Positions 22,820 to 30,525 of a stretch of DNA of 32,846 nt are shown here, piece by piece. A program made the translations under genes and the position numbers. The stretch comes from an uncultured Synergistales bacterium (GTDB taxonomy: Bacteria > Synergistota > Synergistia > Synergistales > Aminobacteriaceae), in the NCBI GenBank assembly GCA_905233645.1, contig CAJODZ010000003.1:1-32846 (forward strand), written 5' to 3'. Numbering within the stretch: the stretch's first letter is position 1; the number at the start of each line of letters is the position of its first letter. Under the pieces are notes generated by a model. It worked only from the letters and a program-made list of their open reading frames with translations. It had not been told where the DNA came from and ran no database searches.

Positions 22820-23752
22820 ATGCAGGAAGTAAAAAAAGTTACAACAGAAGTCGGGACTAATGAGTGGCAATTAGTAGTTTTTGTTTTGGGTGATCAGTCA
22901 TTTGCAATTAACGTTGACAAGACACGTGAGATTTTGCGCTGGCCTGGTTGTCGTGCAATTCCTGACGCGCCCGTTGCTTTAATTGGTATAACGTCCGTTC
23001 GCGGTGAAGTTTTACCGATGGTTGATTTACGCATTTTCTTAGGCATTCCGCCCGTTACAGCTGTTGAACAAAGTAAAGTTATTATCGCTGAATTTAATGA
23101 GGTCAAATTAGGTTTTGTCGTTGACGCTGTAGAGCGCATTTATAGAATTAAATCCGAAGACTTAGACGCAAGCATGACAGGCAAATATTTAGGCGACTGG
23201 ATTTTATACGTCATCAAGCGCGATGCTCGTAACGTCTTATTATTAGATTATGAAGCTATCGTCCAGACTATAAGCCCGCAATTAGTCATTCAACACAGCG
23301 GAGAGCCAGGACGCGCCGTTAGCATGATGGAAGGTGTCGGACATCCAGCAGATTATCATATTATTGTTGCTGAAGACTCGCCGTTAATTCGTAAACAGGT
23401 CGAGGACGCATTAGTAGCAAGCGGATTTACAGATTTACATATTTGTCCGGACGGTAAAGTTGCTTTCGACGCAATAGTTAAAGACGGCGAAATGTGCGAT
23501 TTGTTAATTACTGATGTTGAAATGCCGCGCCTTGACGGTTTGACATTAACAAGACGTATTAAAGAGAACCCTGGCACGCGTAATATTCCGGTTATAGTTT
23601 TCTCGTCGATTATGGCTAATGATATTAAAAATAAGGCCGCAAGCGTCGGAGCAAATTATCAGGTTACTAAACCAGAAATCGGCCAGCTTGTTGAATGCGT
23701 CGTTAAAGTCATTCGCGAACGTCAAGAAGGTAAAGAGGAGGAAGCTGTATAA
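22820..23752 (+). CDS. cheV: Chemotaxis coupling protein CheV (CheW domain plus receiver)
   Basis: CheV links chemoreceptors to the CheA kinase and tunes adaptation through phosphorylation. The 310-residue protein has an N-terminal CheW-like domain (about 15-160; VFVLGDQSFAINVDKTREIL, ITSVRGEVLPMVDLRIFLG) and a C-terminal receiver (about 178-305). The receiver shows the acidic pair in VAEDSPLIRKQVEDAL, the phospho-acceptor Asp 232 in DLLITDVEMPRLDG, the Ser of VIVFSSIMAND, and the Lys in QVTKPEIGQL. All key receiver residues are present. The ATG follows AAAGGGG by about 13 bases. An unknown gene follows 3 bases after its stop, so the two are likely co-transcribed. Confidence 0.94.
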   Translation: MQEVKKVTTEVGTNEWQLVVFVLGDQSFAINVDKTREILRWPGCRAIPDAPVALIGITSVRGEVLPMVDLRIFLGIPPVTAVEQSKVIIAEFNEVKLGFVVDAVERIYRIKSEDLDASMTGKYLGDWILYVIKRDARNVLLLDYEAIVQTISPQLVIQHSGEPGRAVSMMEGVGHPADYHIIVAEDSPLIRKQVEDALVASGFTDLHICPDGKVAFDAIVKDGEMCDLLITDVEMPRLDGLTLTRRIKENPGTRNIPVIVFSSIMANDIKNKAASVGANYQVTKPEIGQLVECVVKVIRERQEGKEEEAV

Positions 23753-23755
23753 ATT

Positions 23756-24451
23756 TTGTTTTTGCCTTTTTGGAACTCTGAAATTTATGTTGACATAACT
23801 TCATGGTTTCCGTATGGCAATGATTATTCGCCGGTCAGTGTAAACAGATTTTTCGATGACCGTTTAAAAGTTATTGCCAAAGGTTGCATGGAATTGGGGA
23901 GTGAATTTTTATTTATGGTCTCGCCGTTAACAGGTTGTATAGGAAATTTATCGCGTGATAATTTATTCAAACCTGCTAACGACGGAATGTTTACGCTCGG
24001 CTTCATGATGTTGCTTGGTTATTCAGATATGCTTGAACAAGTATTATGCTCAACAATGGGAATAATAGACGATGACAAAGAATTAAGCGTCGGAATTGCT
24101 CCATGTTCATTATGGCGCGAAGGTGTTTTAACGGGGCGTTCAAAAGTTATCGCAATAGTTAGCCGCGAGCCTTTTTATGACCATAATAAATTTTTGATAG
24201 GACTTGAATTTTTATTTGATGAGATGATGAAACGTACAAAGACCGGTTTAACGTTTTATGCTGAAAAATTCGGTTATACACGTTTTTATTACGAACACGA
24301 AAATTTTGACCCGCTAAAATTTAAAATATCACAGGCTCTTTCTGATATCAAATCCGGCGAAGCTCACGAAATTACGGGCGGTTCATCTGAAATACAATTT
24401 CCGCCGTTTTTAGGGATGGTCATGGGCGGAATTTCATTAGTTGAAGAGTAA
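23756..24451 (+). CDS. Hypothetical protein downstream of cheV
   Basis: I cannot assign this 231-residue protein. It has no signal peptide and no clear membrane helix. It is a mixed alpha/beta, aromatic-rich sequence (SEIYVDITSWFPYGNDYSPVSVNRFFDD, LGSEFLFMVSPLTGC, LSVGIAPCSLWREGVLTGRSKVIAIVSREPFYDHNKFL) with a Gly-rich end (GEAHEITGGSSEIQFPPFLGMVMGGIS). The proposed start is TTG at 23756, with GAGGAGG inside the end of cheV 14 to 20 bases upstream. Linkage to cheV suggests a chemotaxis or envelope role, but that is only context. Confidence 0.68.
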   Translation: MFLPFWNSEIYVDITSWFPYGNDYSPVSVNRFFDDRLKVIAKGCMELGSEFLFMVSPLTGCIGNLSRDNLFKPANDGMFTLGFMMLLGYSDMLEQVLCSTMGIIDDDKELSVGIAPCSLWREGVLTGRSKVIAIVSREPFYDHNKFLIGLEFLFDEMMKRTKTGLTFYAEKFGYTRFYYEHENFDPLKFKISQALSDIKSGEAHEITGGSSEIQFPPFLGMVMGGISLVEE

Positions 24452-24492
24452 ATTTAATAATTATTTTTAATTTTTAAAGGAGATTACTAACT

Positions 24493-25598
24493 GTGCAACA
24501 AGACGAAAAAGATATTATGGAAGAAGACAGCACTAGTATAAATACTAGCGTTGAAGATTTAATTAACCAAAGTAAAGCAAGAGGTTACGCGACACATAGT
24601 GATATAGAGCAAAGCTTACACGATTCCGATTGGGACCCTGATACACTCGATAAAATTTTTACAAGCTTTCAGGATATGGGGATTGATGTTCTTGATAAGC
24701 CAGTTCCTGATAAATTACCTACACAACAGGAGACGCGTGAAGAGTTTATCCCTGTGGCTGAAGCTGATTTAGGCAAGCTCGATGATATTCCGTTAACCGA
24801 CCCAGTAAGAATGTATTTACGCGAGATAGGCAAAGTCTCACTTTTAACGGCGGCTGAAGAGGTCGATTTAGCAAAAAGAATGGAGGCCGGTGATATTTCA
24901 GCATCGATGCAAATTTACGTCTTGTCGTAAGCATAGCTAAAAAATATATCGGGCGCGGAATGTTATTTTTAGATTTAATTCAGGAGGGCAATTTAGGTCT
25001 GATTAGAGCCGTTGAAAAATTTGATTACCGCCGCGGTTTTAAATTCAGTACTTACGCAACATGGTGGATTAGACAAGCGATAACCCGTGCTATAGCAGAC
25101 CAGGCAAGAACGATAAGAGTACCAGTTCATATGGTCGAGACAATTAACAAAATGGTAAGGGTATCGCGTCTGCTTGTTCAACAGTTGGGGCGCGAACCTA
25201 CTGATGCAGAAATTGCTAAAGAGATGGGAATTGAACCCTCCCGCGTTGAAGAGATTAGGCGAATTTCTCAGTTACCTGTTTCGCTTGAGACACCAATAGG
25301 CGAAGAGGAAGACAGCCAGCTCGGTGATTTTATCGAAGACCATGATTTACCAAGTCCGGACGAAGCAGCAGCAGGACATTTATTACATGAACAAATTGAA
25401 GAGATGTTAGCTAATTTGTCGGACAGAGAACGCGAAGTTTTGCATTATAGATTTGGACTTGAGGACGGGCATTCATACACGCTTGAAGAGGTCGGCAAAA
25501 AATTTAATGTAACTCGTGAGCGCATTAGACAAATCGAAGCTAAAGCCTTACGTAAATTACGTCAGCCGAGCAGAAAATTGCGCGATTTTCTCGATTAA
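24493..25598 (+). pseudogene. rpoD: Principal sigma factor RpoD, reading frame broken near region 2.1
   Basis: The first frame (GTG 24493 to TAA 24930) encodes region 1.1 and region 1.2 ([32 protein letters not shown]), then runs out of frame. The frame that opens at 24894 continues the protein: [58 protein letters not shown] (region 2), then region 3 and region 4.2 ([29 protein letters not shown]). Compared with the usual sequence between EAGD and NLRL, a few residues and a frame step are missing at about 24900-24908. The GTG start is 10 bases after AAAGGAG. An intact housekeeping sigma factor is essential, so a sequencing or assembly indel is the most likely cause. A true split or a second rpoD elsewhere would be needed otherwise. 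Confidence 0.85.
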
Positions 25599-25626
25599 CG
25601 ATTAAAAAATATTATTTTTAAATCCA

Positions 25627-26691
25627 ATGGCGGGAAAATTTATCAAAAATGTTAAGAGCGCACGTCGAGGGATAAGCTTTTCTAAAAAGATACGGCACAG
25701 ATTTACAGGAGTGCTGTTTTTATTTTTAGGGTTAATTTTAGCGAGTGCTTTTTTAATCTGGTGGCGCGAAAAAAATTTTACAGGCTCATTTACCGAGGCA
25801 TTATGGAGCGTTCTGTTTACGTTAATCGGTCAGGGTGAATTTGCTGCCTCTCCTCAAACTCTGGCCGGCCGTCTAATAGTATTTTTATTGTCAGTTTTTG
25901 GCGTTGCGTTATTCGGTGTTGTTTTTGCTGAAGTAATGCAACGCTTAATTAACAGCAAATTGCGTGAAATGGTAGGTGAGATTTTAGGAATGAACGAATG
26001 TAAATTTGAAGGCCATGTTTTAATTTGCGGCTGGAACGGTCGGGGAGAATATTTAATACGAGAATTATTAGCCTCTGGCCGTGAAGTAGCGTTAATTGCT
26101 CATGAGAGACCTGAAAATTTGCGCCGTGAAATATTTTTCGTACAGGGTAATGCTTCTGAGCGTGAGGCTTTAATAAGGGGCGGTGTTCAAAAAGCTCGTG
26201 CGGCAATAATTTTAGGAGAGGGCAACGATGACGCTAGGACGATTTTAACAGGGCTTGCGATTGAAGCTGTGTCGCCCGGAGTTTATACGGTTATGGAATT
26301 ACATAATCCCGAAAATGAGAAATATGCGAGATATGCTCACGTCGATGATATTTTATACACTGACAGCTTAATTGCTGATATTACGGCCATGTGTACGCAT
26401 AACGAAGGAATTTCAGCATTTTTACGTGACATATTATCAGCTGATGATGACGGTCATAGTTTTGCGGCGTTTGACGTTCCGGAAGAATTTAACGGCCAGG
26501 AAGTTGGAGAATTATTTAAAAAATTTCAGGCTGAAGGTAATTTACCTGTTGCTTTAATAACTCCTCCCGACGGTAACGCAAAAGCTTCAGCCGCTGAATG
26601 GGTTTCTAATGTAAATCCGGAGCCTACTAAAAAAGTAATTATTCCGTCAAAAGTCGTCTGCATAGTTAAAGATACGAAGCTCAAAGATTAA
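25627..26691 (+). CDS. Two-helix ion channel with cytoplasmic RCK/TrkA-N domain
   Basis: This 354-residue protein has two membrane helices (about 27-46 and 85-105) around a pore loop, then an RCK-type Rossmann domain (HVLICGWNGRGEYLIRELLASGREVALIAHERPENL, DARTILTGLAIEAVSPGVYTVMELHNPEN). A C-terminal TrkA-C-like part follows. That is the layout of MthK-like potassium channels. The filter is atypical: residues 65-72 read TLIGQGEF where TVGYGD is expected, so K+ selectivity is doubtful. The ATG at 25627 lies 29 bases after rpoD with no strong ribosome binding site. Candidates are a cation channel of altered selectivity or a related channel family (CASTOR/POLLUX-like). Confidence 0.82.
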   Translation: MAGKFIKNVKSARRGISFSKKIRHRFTGVLFLFLGLILASAFLIWWREKNFTGSFTEALWSVLFTLIGQGEFAASPQTLAGRLIVFLLSVFGVALFGVVFAEVMQRLINSKLREMVGEILGMNECKFEGHVLICGWNGRGEYLIRELLASGREVALIAHERPENLRREIFFVQGNASEREALIRGGVQKARAAIILGEGNDDARTILTGLAIEAVSPGVYTVMELHNPENEKYARYAHVDDILYTDSLIADITAMCTHNEGISAFLRDILSADDDGHSFAAFDVPEEFNGQEVGELFKKFQAEGNLPVALITPPDGNAKASAAEWVSNVNPEPTKKVIIPSKVVCIVKDTKLKD

Positions 26692-26796
26692 GTGATTTTT
26701 TAATTTTAAAATTTAATCGCGTATTCTTAGTGATTGTGCAAGGATTGTTTTTAATATAAAATTTCAAAATCAAACGAGGAGGCATTAAATTTTTTT

Positions 26797-27141
26797 ATGG
26801 ACGATTGCATTTTTTGCAAAATACTCAATGGCGAAATACCTGCAAAATTTATACACAGCGATGGAGATACGGCTGCTTTTTATGATGTTAATCCGCAAGC
26901 CCCGACGCATATTTTGATTATTCCTAAAGAGCATATAGCCTCCTCTGCGGAAGTTGACAGTCAAAATTCTGATGTCTGGAATAAAATTCTTGGCCGTGCT
27001 GTACAAATTGCACACGAGTTAAATCTCGATAAGGACGGCTACAGAATGGTGATTAACACAGGCGAGCAAGGCGGTCAGACAGTACCTCACCTTCATTTAC
27101 ATTTGCTGGCAGGACGTAATTTAGGCTGGCCTCCGGGTTAG
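26797..27141 (+). CDS. HIT-family nucleotide hydrolase (HinT-like)
   Basis: HinT-type enzymes hydrolyse nucleoside phosphoramidates and related AMP conjugates in the cytoplasm. The 114-residue protein begins CIFCKILNGEIPAKFIHSDGDTAAFYDVNPQAPTHILIIPKEHI and carries the histidine triad HLHLHLLAGR near the C-terminus, ending LGWPPG. Its length is normal. The ATG follows GAGGAGG by 14 bases. A possible promoter (TTGTGC, 15 bp, TATAAA at 26755-26760) lies upstream. rpsU follows within 40 bases in the same direction, an arrangement seen in many bacteria. Confidence 0.94.
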   Translation: MDDCIFCKILNGEIPAKFIHSDGDTAAFYDVNPQAPTHILIIPKEHIASSAEVDSQNSDVWNKILGRAVQIAHELNLDKDGYRMVINTGEQGGQTVPHLHLHLLAGRNLGWPPG

Positions 27142-27180
27142 TCTGAGCCTGAACGATACGAAGGGAGGGAAATTAGAAGC

Positions 27181-27378
27181 ATGACTACCGTTACCCGTAA
27201 AGAAGGAGAATCACCCGAAGATACTCTAAAGAGATTTAAAAGGGAAGTTGCGCGCGTAGGAACTCTTAGAGAAGCCCGCAGACGTGAACATTACGAGAAG
27301 CCGAGCGACGCTAAAAAGATTAAACGCGCTGAAGCAGCCCGTAAACGTAAAAGCATGAGACGCAGGACACCGGGCTAA
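27181..27378 (+). CDS. rpsU: Ribosomal protein bS21
   Basis: This 65-residue basic protein of the small ribosomal subunit binds near the 3' end of 16S rRNA. It shows [35 protein letters not shown], then a Lys/Arg-rich tail ending KSMRRRTPG. The ATG at 27181 follows GAAGGGAGG. It is downstream of the HIT gene and is followed by a terminator. Confidence 0.95.
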   Translation: MTTVTRKEGESPEDTLKRFKREVARVGTLREARRREHYEKPSDAKKIKRAEAARKRKSMRRRTPG

Positions 27379-27414
27379 ACGCTTTTTAATTTTATTTAAC
27401 ACGAAATTTTTACA

Positions 27415-27446
27415 GGGGGCTGAAATTGTTTTAGCTCCCGTTTTTT
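27415..27446 (+). terminator. Terminator after rpsU
   Basis: GGGGGCTGAAA (27415-27425) pairs with TTTTAGCTCCC (27429-27439) using G-T pairs and a 3-base loop, followed by G and six T residues. Confidence 0.8.
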
Positions 27447-27473
27447 AATTTGAAAGGGGAAAAATTTTTTAAC

Positions 27474-27923
27474 ATGCTCACTCAAGACATAACTCACGAT
27501 TTAACGCAGGCTATGAAAAACCGCGATGAAAGCAAATTAGCAACGTTAAGAATGTTAAAAGCCGAGTTGCAAAAATTTCAAGCTGATAAAGGCAAATCTT
27601 ACGAAATAACCGACGATGACGTACACACTTTGATTCGCCGTTTGATTAAACAGCGCAAAGAGGCCGCTGAACAATATAACGCAGGCGGAGCAACAGAACG
27701 CGCAGAAGCCGAATTAAGCGAGATAAAAATCCTTGAGCCTTATTTACCCGCGCAAATGTCTGATGATGACTTAAACAAAGTTATTGCCGAAGTTGCGAAT
27801 GCTATCAACGCAAGCTCAGTTAAAGATATGGGCAAAGTCATGAAAGGCGTTATGCAAAAAATTTCTGGCCAAGCCGACGGGACGCGCGTTAAAAATTTGG
27901 TTACAGCATTTTTAAACAAGTAA
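27474..27923 (+). CDS. yqeY: GatB/YqeY domain protein
   Basis: This 149-residue protein of the YqeY family is related to the tail domain of the GatB amidotransferase subunit, which binds tRNA. Its own role is not settled. Visible features are LTQDITHDLTQAMKNRDESKLATLRMLKAELQKFQ, then LIRRLIKQRKEAAEQYNAGGATERAEAELSEIKILEPYLPAQMSDDDL, and a C-terminal region VKDMGKVMKGVMQKISGQADGTRVKNLVTAFL. The start is ATG 27474, about 14 bases after AAAGGGG; the in-frame TTG at 27450 precedes that ribosome binding motif. The rpsU-yqeY order is common. Confidence 0.94.
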   Translation: MLTQDITHDLTQAMKNRDESKLATLRMLKAELQKFQADKGKSYEITDDDVHTLIRRLIKQRKEAAEQYNAGGATERAEAELSEIKILEPYLPAQMSDDDLNKVIAEVANAINASSVKDMGKVMKGVMQKISGQADGTRVKNLVTAFLNK

Positions 27924-27951
27924 GTACATAATTTTTACAAACAAAAATGAA

Positions 27952-27981
27952 CCGGGGGTTGTCCAGGCCTCCGGATTTTTT
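27952..27981 (+). terminator. Terminator after yqeY
   Basis: CCGGGGG (27952-27958) pairs with CCTCCGG (27968-27974), one G-T pair, followed by A and six T residues. Confidence 0.82.
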
Positions 27982-28129
27982 GTCAAATTTGAAAGGTTAT
28001 TTTTCAAAGAAAAGCTCTAATATTTTCCTGAAGTGTGCGAGAATTTTAGTATCAAGTTTTGATTTTGTCAAATGTACGTATTCAAAATTACGCAAAAATA
28101 ACAATAGGCATATTCAAAAATTCATGACA

Positions 28130-29464
28130 TTAAACATTCATAATCACACGAGCTACAGCAAAATACATCGTTAAACTTCCAGCGTCAACGATTGTCGTAA
28201 CGATTGGTGCAGCCATTAACGCTGGGTCAAAACCTAATGCGCGCGCTAATAATGGCAGCATTCCTCCGATTGTCTGCGCAAAAATTACTGTTGCAAACAA
28301 GCTTACACCGACAGTGAGTGATAATAAATAATCGCCGCTCAACGCATATTTATAAGCAAAATTTACAATAGCAAGACCGCCGCCAACTAGAAAACTAACG
28401 CGCAATTCTTTAAATAATACTTTCAATGCGTCGCGCAAACTTAATTCACCTACTGCTATCCCACGAATTACGAGCGTTGAAGATTGTGAGCCTGCATTTC
28501 CGCCGGTGTCCATTAACATTGGGATTGAAGCTATTAACGCAGGAATTGCCGCAAAAACTGATTGGTAACTGGTTATTATTTGTCCCGAAAGCGTTGCCGA
28601 AATCATTAAAACCATTAGCCAAAGAATACGTTTTTTAGCAAGCTCAAGTACTCCCGTGTCTAAATAAGGGTCATCAAAAGGAACGATAGCAGCCATTTTA
28701 TGAAAGTCTTCCGTACTCTCTTCCTCTAAAACTTCCATAGCGTCATCGACCGTAACAATGCCGACTAAATGATTTTCAGAATCTACGACAGGCAAAGCAA
28801 TAAAGTCATATTTTTGGAATAATTCCGTAACTTTTTCGCGGTCATCATTTGTATTAACGGTGATTAAATTTGTTGCGCTCATGATATCCCCGATTTTGTC
28901 TGAGTATTGTGACAAAAGCATTGTCCTAACTGTAACTACTCCGGTTAAAACATGATTGGGATTTACGACGTAACAAGTATATAAAGTCTCTTTATCTGTT
29001 CCGACTTCGCGAATATGTTTAAAACTTTCCTCAACGGTCATATCAGGCGTTAAATCTATATATTCCGTTGTCATGATACTTCCGGCGGAGTCTTCCTGAT
29101 ATTGTAAAATTTGATTTATTCCGCGTCTTGTTTCAGGGTTTGCGCTTTCTAAAATTCTTCTGACGACATCGGGCGGCATTTCTTCAACTAAATCAGCGGC
29201 ATCGTCTAAGAATAATTCATTGATAACGTTACTTAATTCCGGTGCTGTTAATTGTGAGACTAATTCTTCTTGCGTGTCGGGCGATAAATATGCAAAAACA
29301 TCAGCGGCTAAATCCTTCTGTAAAAATCTAAACAGCCTGACACGTTTTTCAGGGTCAAGACCTTCGAGAGCGTCTGCTAAATCTGCTGTGTTGATATCTT
29401 CTGTCAAAGTTCTAAGCTCTTTAATATTTTTTGCCTCTATCAAACTATTTATACGTTCGAGCAT
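28130..29464 (-). CDS. mgtE: Magnesium transporter MgtE
   Basis: MgtE is a Mg2+-gated channel for magnesium uptake in the inner membrane. The 444-residue protein has the N-terminal superhelical domain (about 1-125; ADLADALEGLDPEKRVRLFRFL, DDAADLVEEMPPDVVRRIL). A CBS pair follows (about 130-255; IMTTEYIDLTPDMTVEESFKHIRE, FIALPVVDSENHLVGIVTVDDAMEVLEEE), then a linker helix. Five membrane helices end the protein (about 275-444; SIPMLMDTGGNAGSQSSTLVIRGIAVGEL, DPALMAAPIVTTIVDAGSLTMYF). The family pore motifs are intact and the length is normal. The ATG at 29464 follows AGGAGG by 6 bases. It converges on yqeY and diverges from the decarboxylase gene. I found no clear Mg2+ riboswitch in its short leader. 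Confidence 0.95.
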   Translation of the reverse strand: MLERINSLIEAKNIKELRTLTEDINTADLADALEGLDPEKRVRLFRFLQKDLAADVFAYLSPDTQEELVSQLTAPELSNVINELFLDDAADLVEEMPPDVVRRILESANPETRRGINQILQYQEDSAGSIMTTEYIDLTPDMTVEESFKHIREVGTDKETLYTCYVVNPNHVLTGVVTVRTMLLSQYSDKIGDIMSATNLITVNTNDDREKVTELFQKYDFIALPVVDSENHLVGIVTVDDAMEVLEEESTEDFHKMAAIVPFDDPYLDTGVLELAKKRILWLMVLMISATLSGQIITSYQSVFAAIPALIASIPMLMDTGGNAGSQSSTLVIRGIAVGELSLRDALKVLFKELRVSFLVGGGLAIVNFAYKYALSGDYLLSLTVGVSLFATVIFAQTIGGMLPLLARALGFDPALMAAPIVTTIVDAGSLTMYFAVARVIMNV

Positions 29465-29521
29465 TTTTGACCTCCTGTTATTTTAAAAATAATCCGTTAA
29501 AAATATTATATATTCTCCAAA

Positions 29522-29530
29522 TGCTATAAT
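29522..29530 (+). promoter_or_regulatory. Extended -10 promoter for the decarboxylase-GH13 pair
   Basis: TGCTATAAT (29522-29530) is a perfect extended -10 box 47 bp before the ATG. No good -35 is visible, as expected for this promoter type. Confidence 0.5.
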
Positions 29531-29577
29531 CTCTGAGATTTTTGATTTTTATGAAGGGAATTGAAAATTTTTAAATC

Positions 29578-30525
29578 ATGCCTAGAAAAAGAATACTTGT
29601 TACAGGCGGAGCTGGTTTTATCGGTTCGCACTTATGTGAAAAATTATTACAAGAGGGGAACGATGTTATTTGTCTTGATAATTTATTCACAGGCCGTAAA
29701 GATAATATCCGTCATTTAATGGGCGATCCGTATTTTGAATTTGTGAGACAAGATTTGCTCGAAGATATTTATATTGAATGCGACCAAATTTATAATTTAG
29801 CTTGTCCTGCTTCACCTATTCATTATCAATATGACCCAATTAAAACTACTAAAGCGTGTTTTATTGGAGCTTTACACACTTTAGGGCTTGCGAAGAGATG
29901 TCATGCTAGGATTTTACAGGCTTCAACTTCAGAAGTTTACGGCGACCCCGAAATTCATCCGCAGCCTGAAAGCTATAGAGGCAGTGTAAATCCGATTGGT
30001 ATCAGGTCATGCTATGACGAGGGCAAGCGCGTAGCTGAAACATTATTTTTTGATTATCACAGACAGCACGGTGTAAAAATTAAAGTAATCAGGATTTTTA
30101 ACACTTACGGCCCGCGAATGAGACCAGATGACGGACGTGTTGTGAGTAATTTTATAGTTCAGGCTTTAAAAAATCAGGACATAACAATTTACGGTGACGG
30201 AACTCAAACGAGAAGTTTTTGCTATGTTGATGATTTAGTTGACGGAATGATTAGAATGATGAACTCGCGCGAAGAATTTACGGGGCCTGTTAATTTGGGT
30301 AATCCTGGAGAATTTACGATGTTAGAGCTTGCTAATTTAGTTTTAAAAATTACTGGTTCGAGTTCAAAAATTGTTCATTTACCTTTACCGCAAGATGACC
30401 CGACACAGCGCAAACCTGTAATTGATTTAGCTATGAAAGAATTAGACTGGTGTCCTACGATAAAGCTTGAAGACGGTTTAAAAAAGACAGTAGCATATTT
30501 TGAGGAGTATTTAAAAAATGCCTAG
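29578..30525 (+). CDS. UDP-glucuronate decarboxylase-like NAD-dependent epimerase/dehydratase
   Basis: This 315-residue extended short-chain dehydrogenase resembles UDP-xylose synthase, which turns UDP-glucuronate into UDP-xylose. The Rossmann motif is [12 protein letters not shown] (about 8-19). The UXS-specific segment is [23 protein letters not shown]. The catalytic Ser is in [11 protein letters not shown] (118), and Tyr 146 and Lys 150 are in [30 protein letters not shown] follows, also characteristic of UXS. The ATG at 29578 is preceded by GAAGGGAA at 19 to 26 bases. It overlaps the next gene by 8 bases, so the two are translationally coupled. The product could feed a surface glycan. Related dTDP-glucose dehydratases are excluded by the UXS-type NLACPASP segment. 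Confidence 0.88.
   Translation: MPRKRILVTGGAGFIGSHLCEKLLQEGNDVICLDNLFTGRKDNIRHLMGDPYFEFVRQDLLEDIYIECDQIYNLACPASPIHYQYDPIKTTKACFIGALHTLGLAKRCHARILQASTSEVYGDPEIHPQPESYRGSVNPIGIRSCYDEGKRVAETLFFDYHRQHGVKIKVIRIFNTYGPRMRPDDGRVVSNFIVQALKNQDITIYGDGTQTRSFCYVDDLVDGMIRMMNSREEFTGPVNLGNPGEFTMLELANLVLKITGSSSKIVHLPLPQDDPTQRKPVIDLAMKELDWCPTIKLEDGLKKTVAYFEEYLKNA

Noticed and set aside
24890-24935. Programmed ribosomal frameshift in rpoD
   Set aside because: There is no slippery heptamer or obvious stimulatory structure, and residues also appear to be missing between EAGD and NLRL, which points to a deletion rather than a frame switch.
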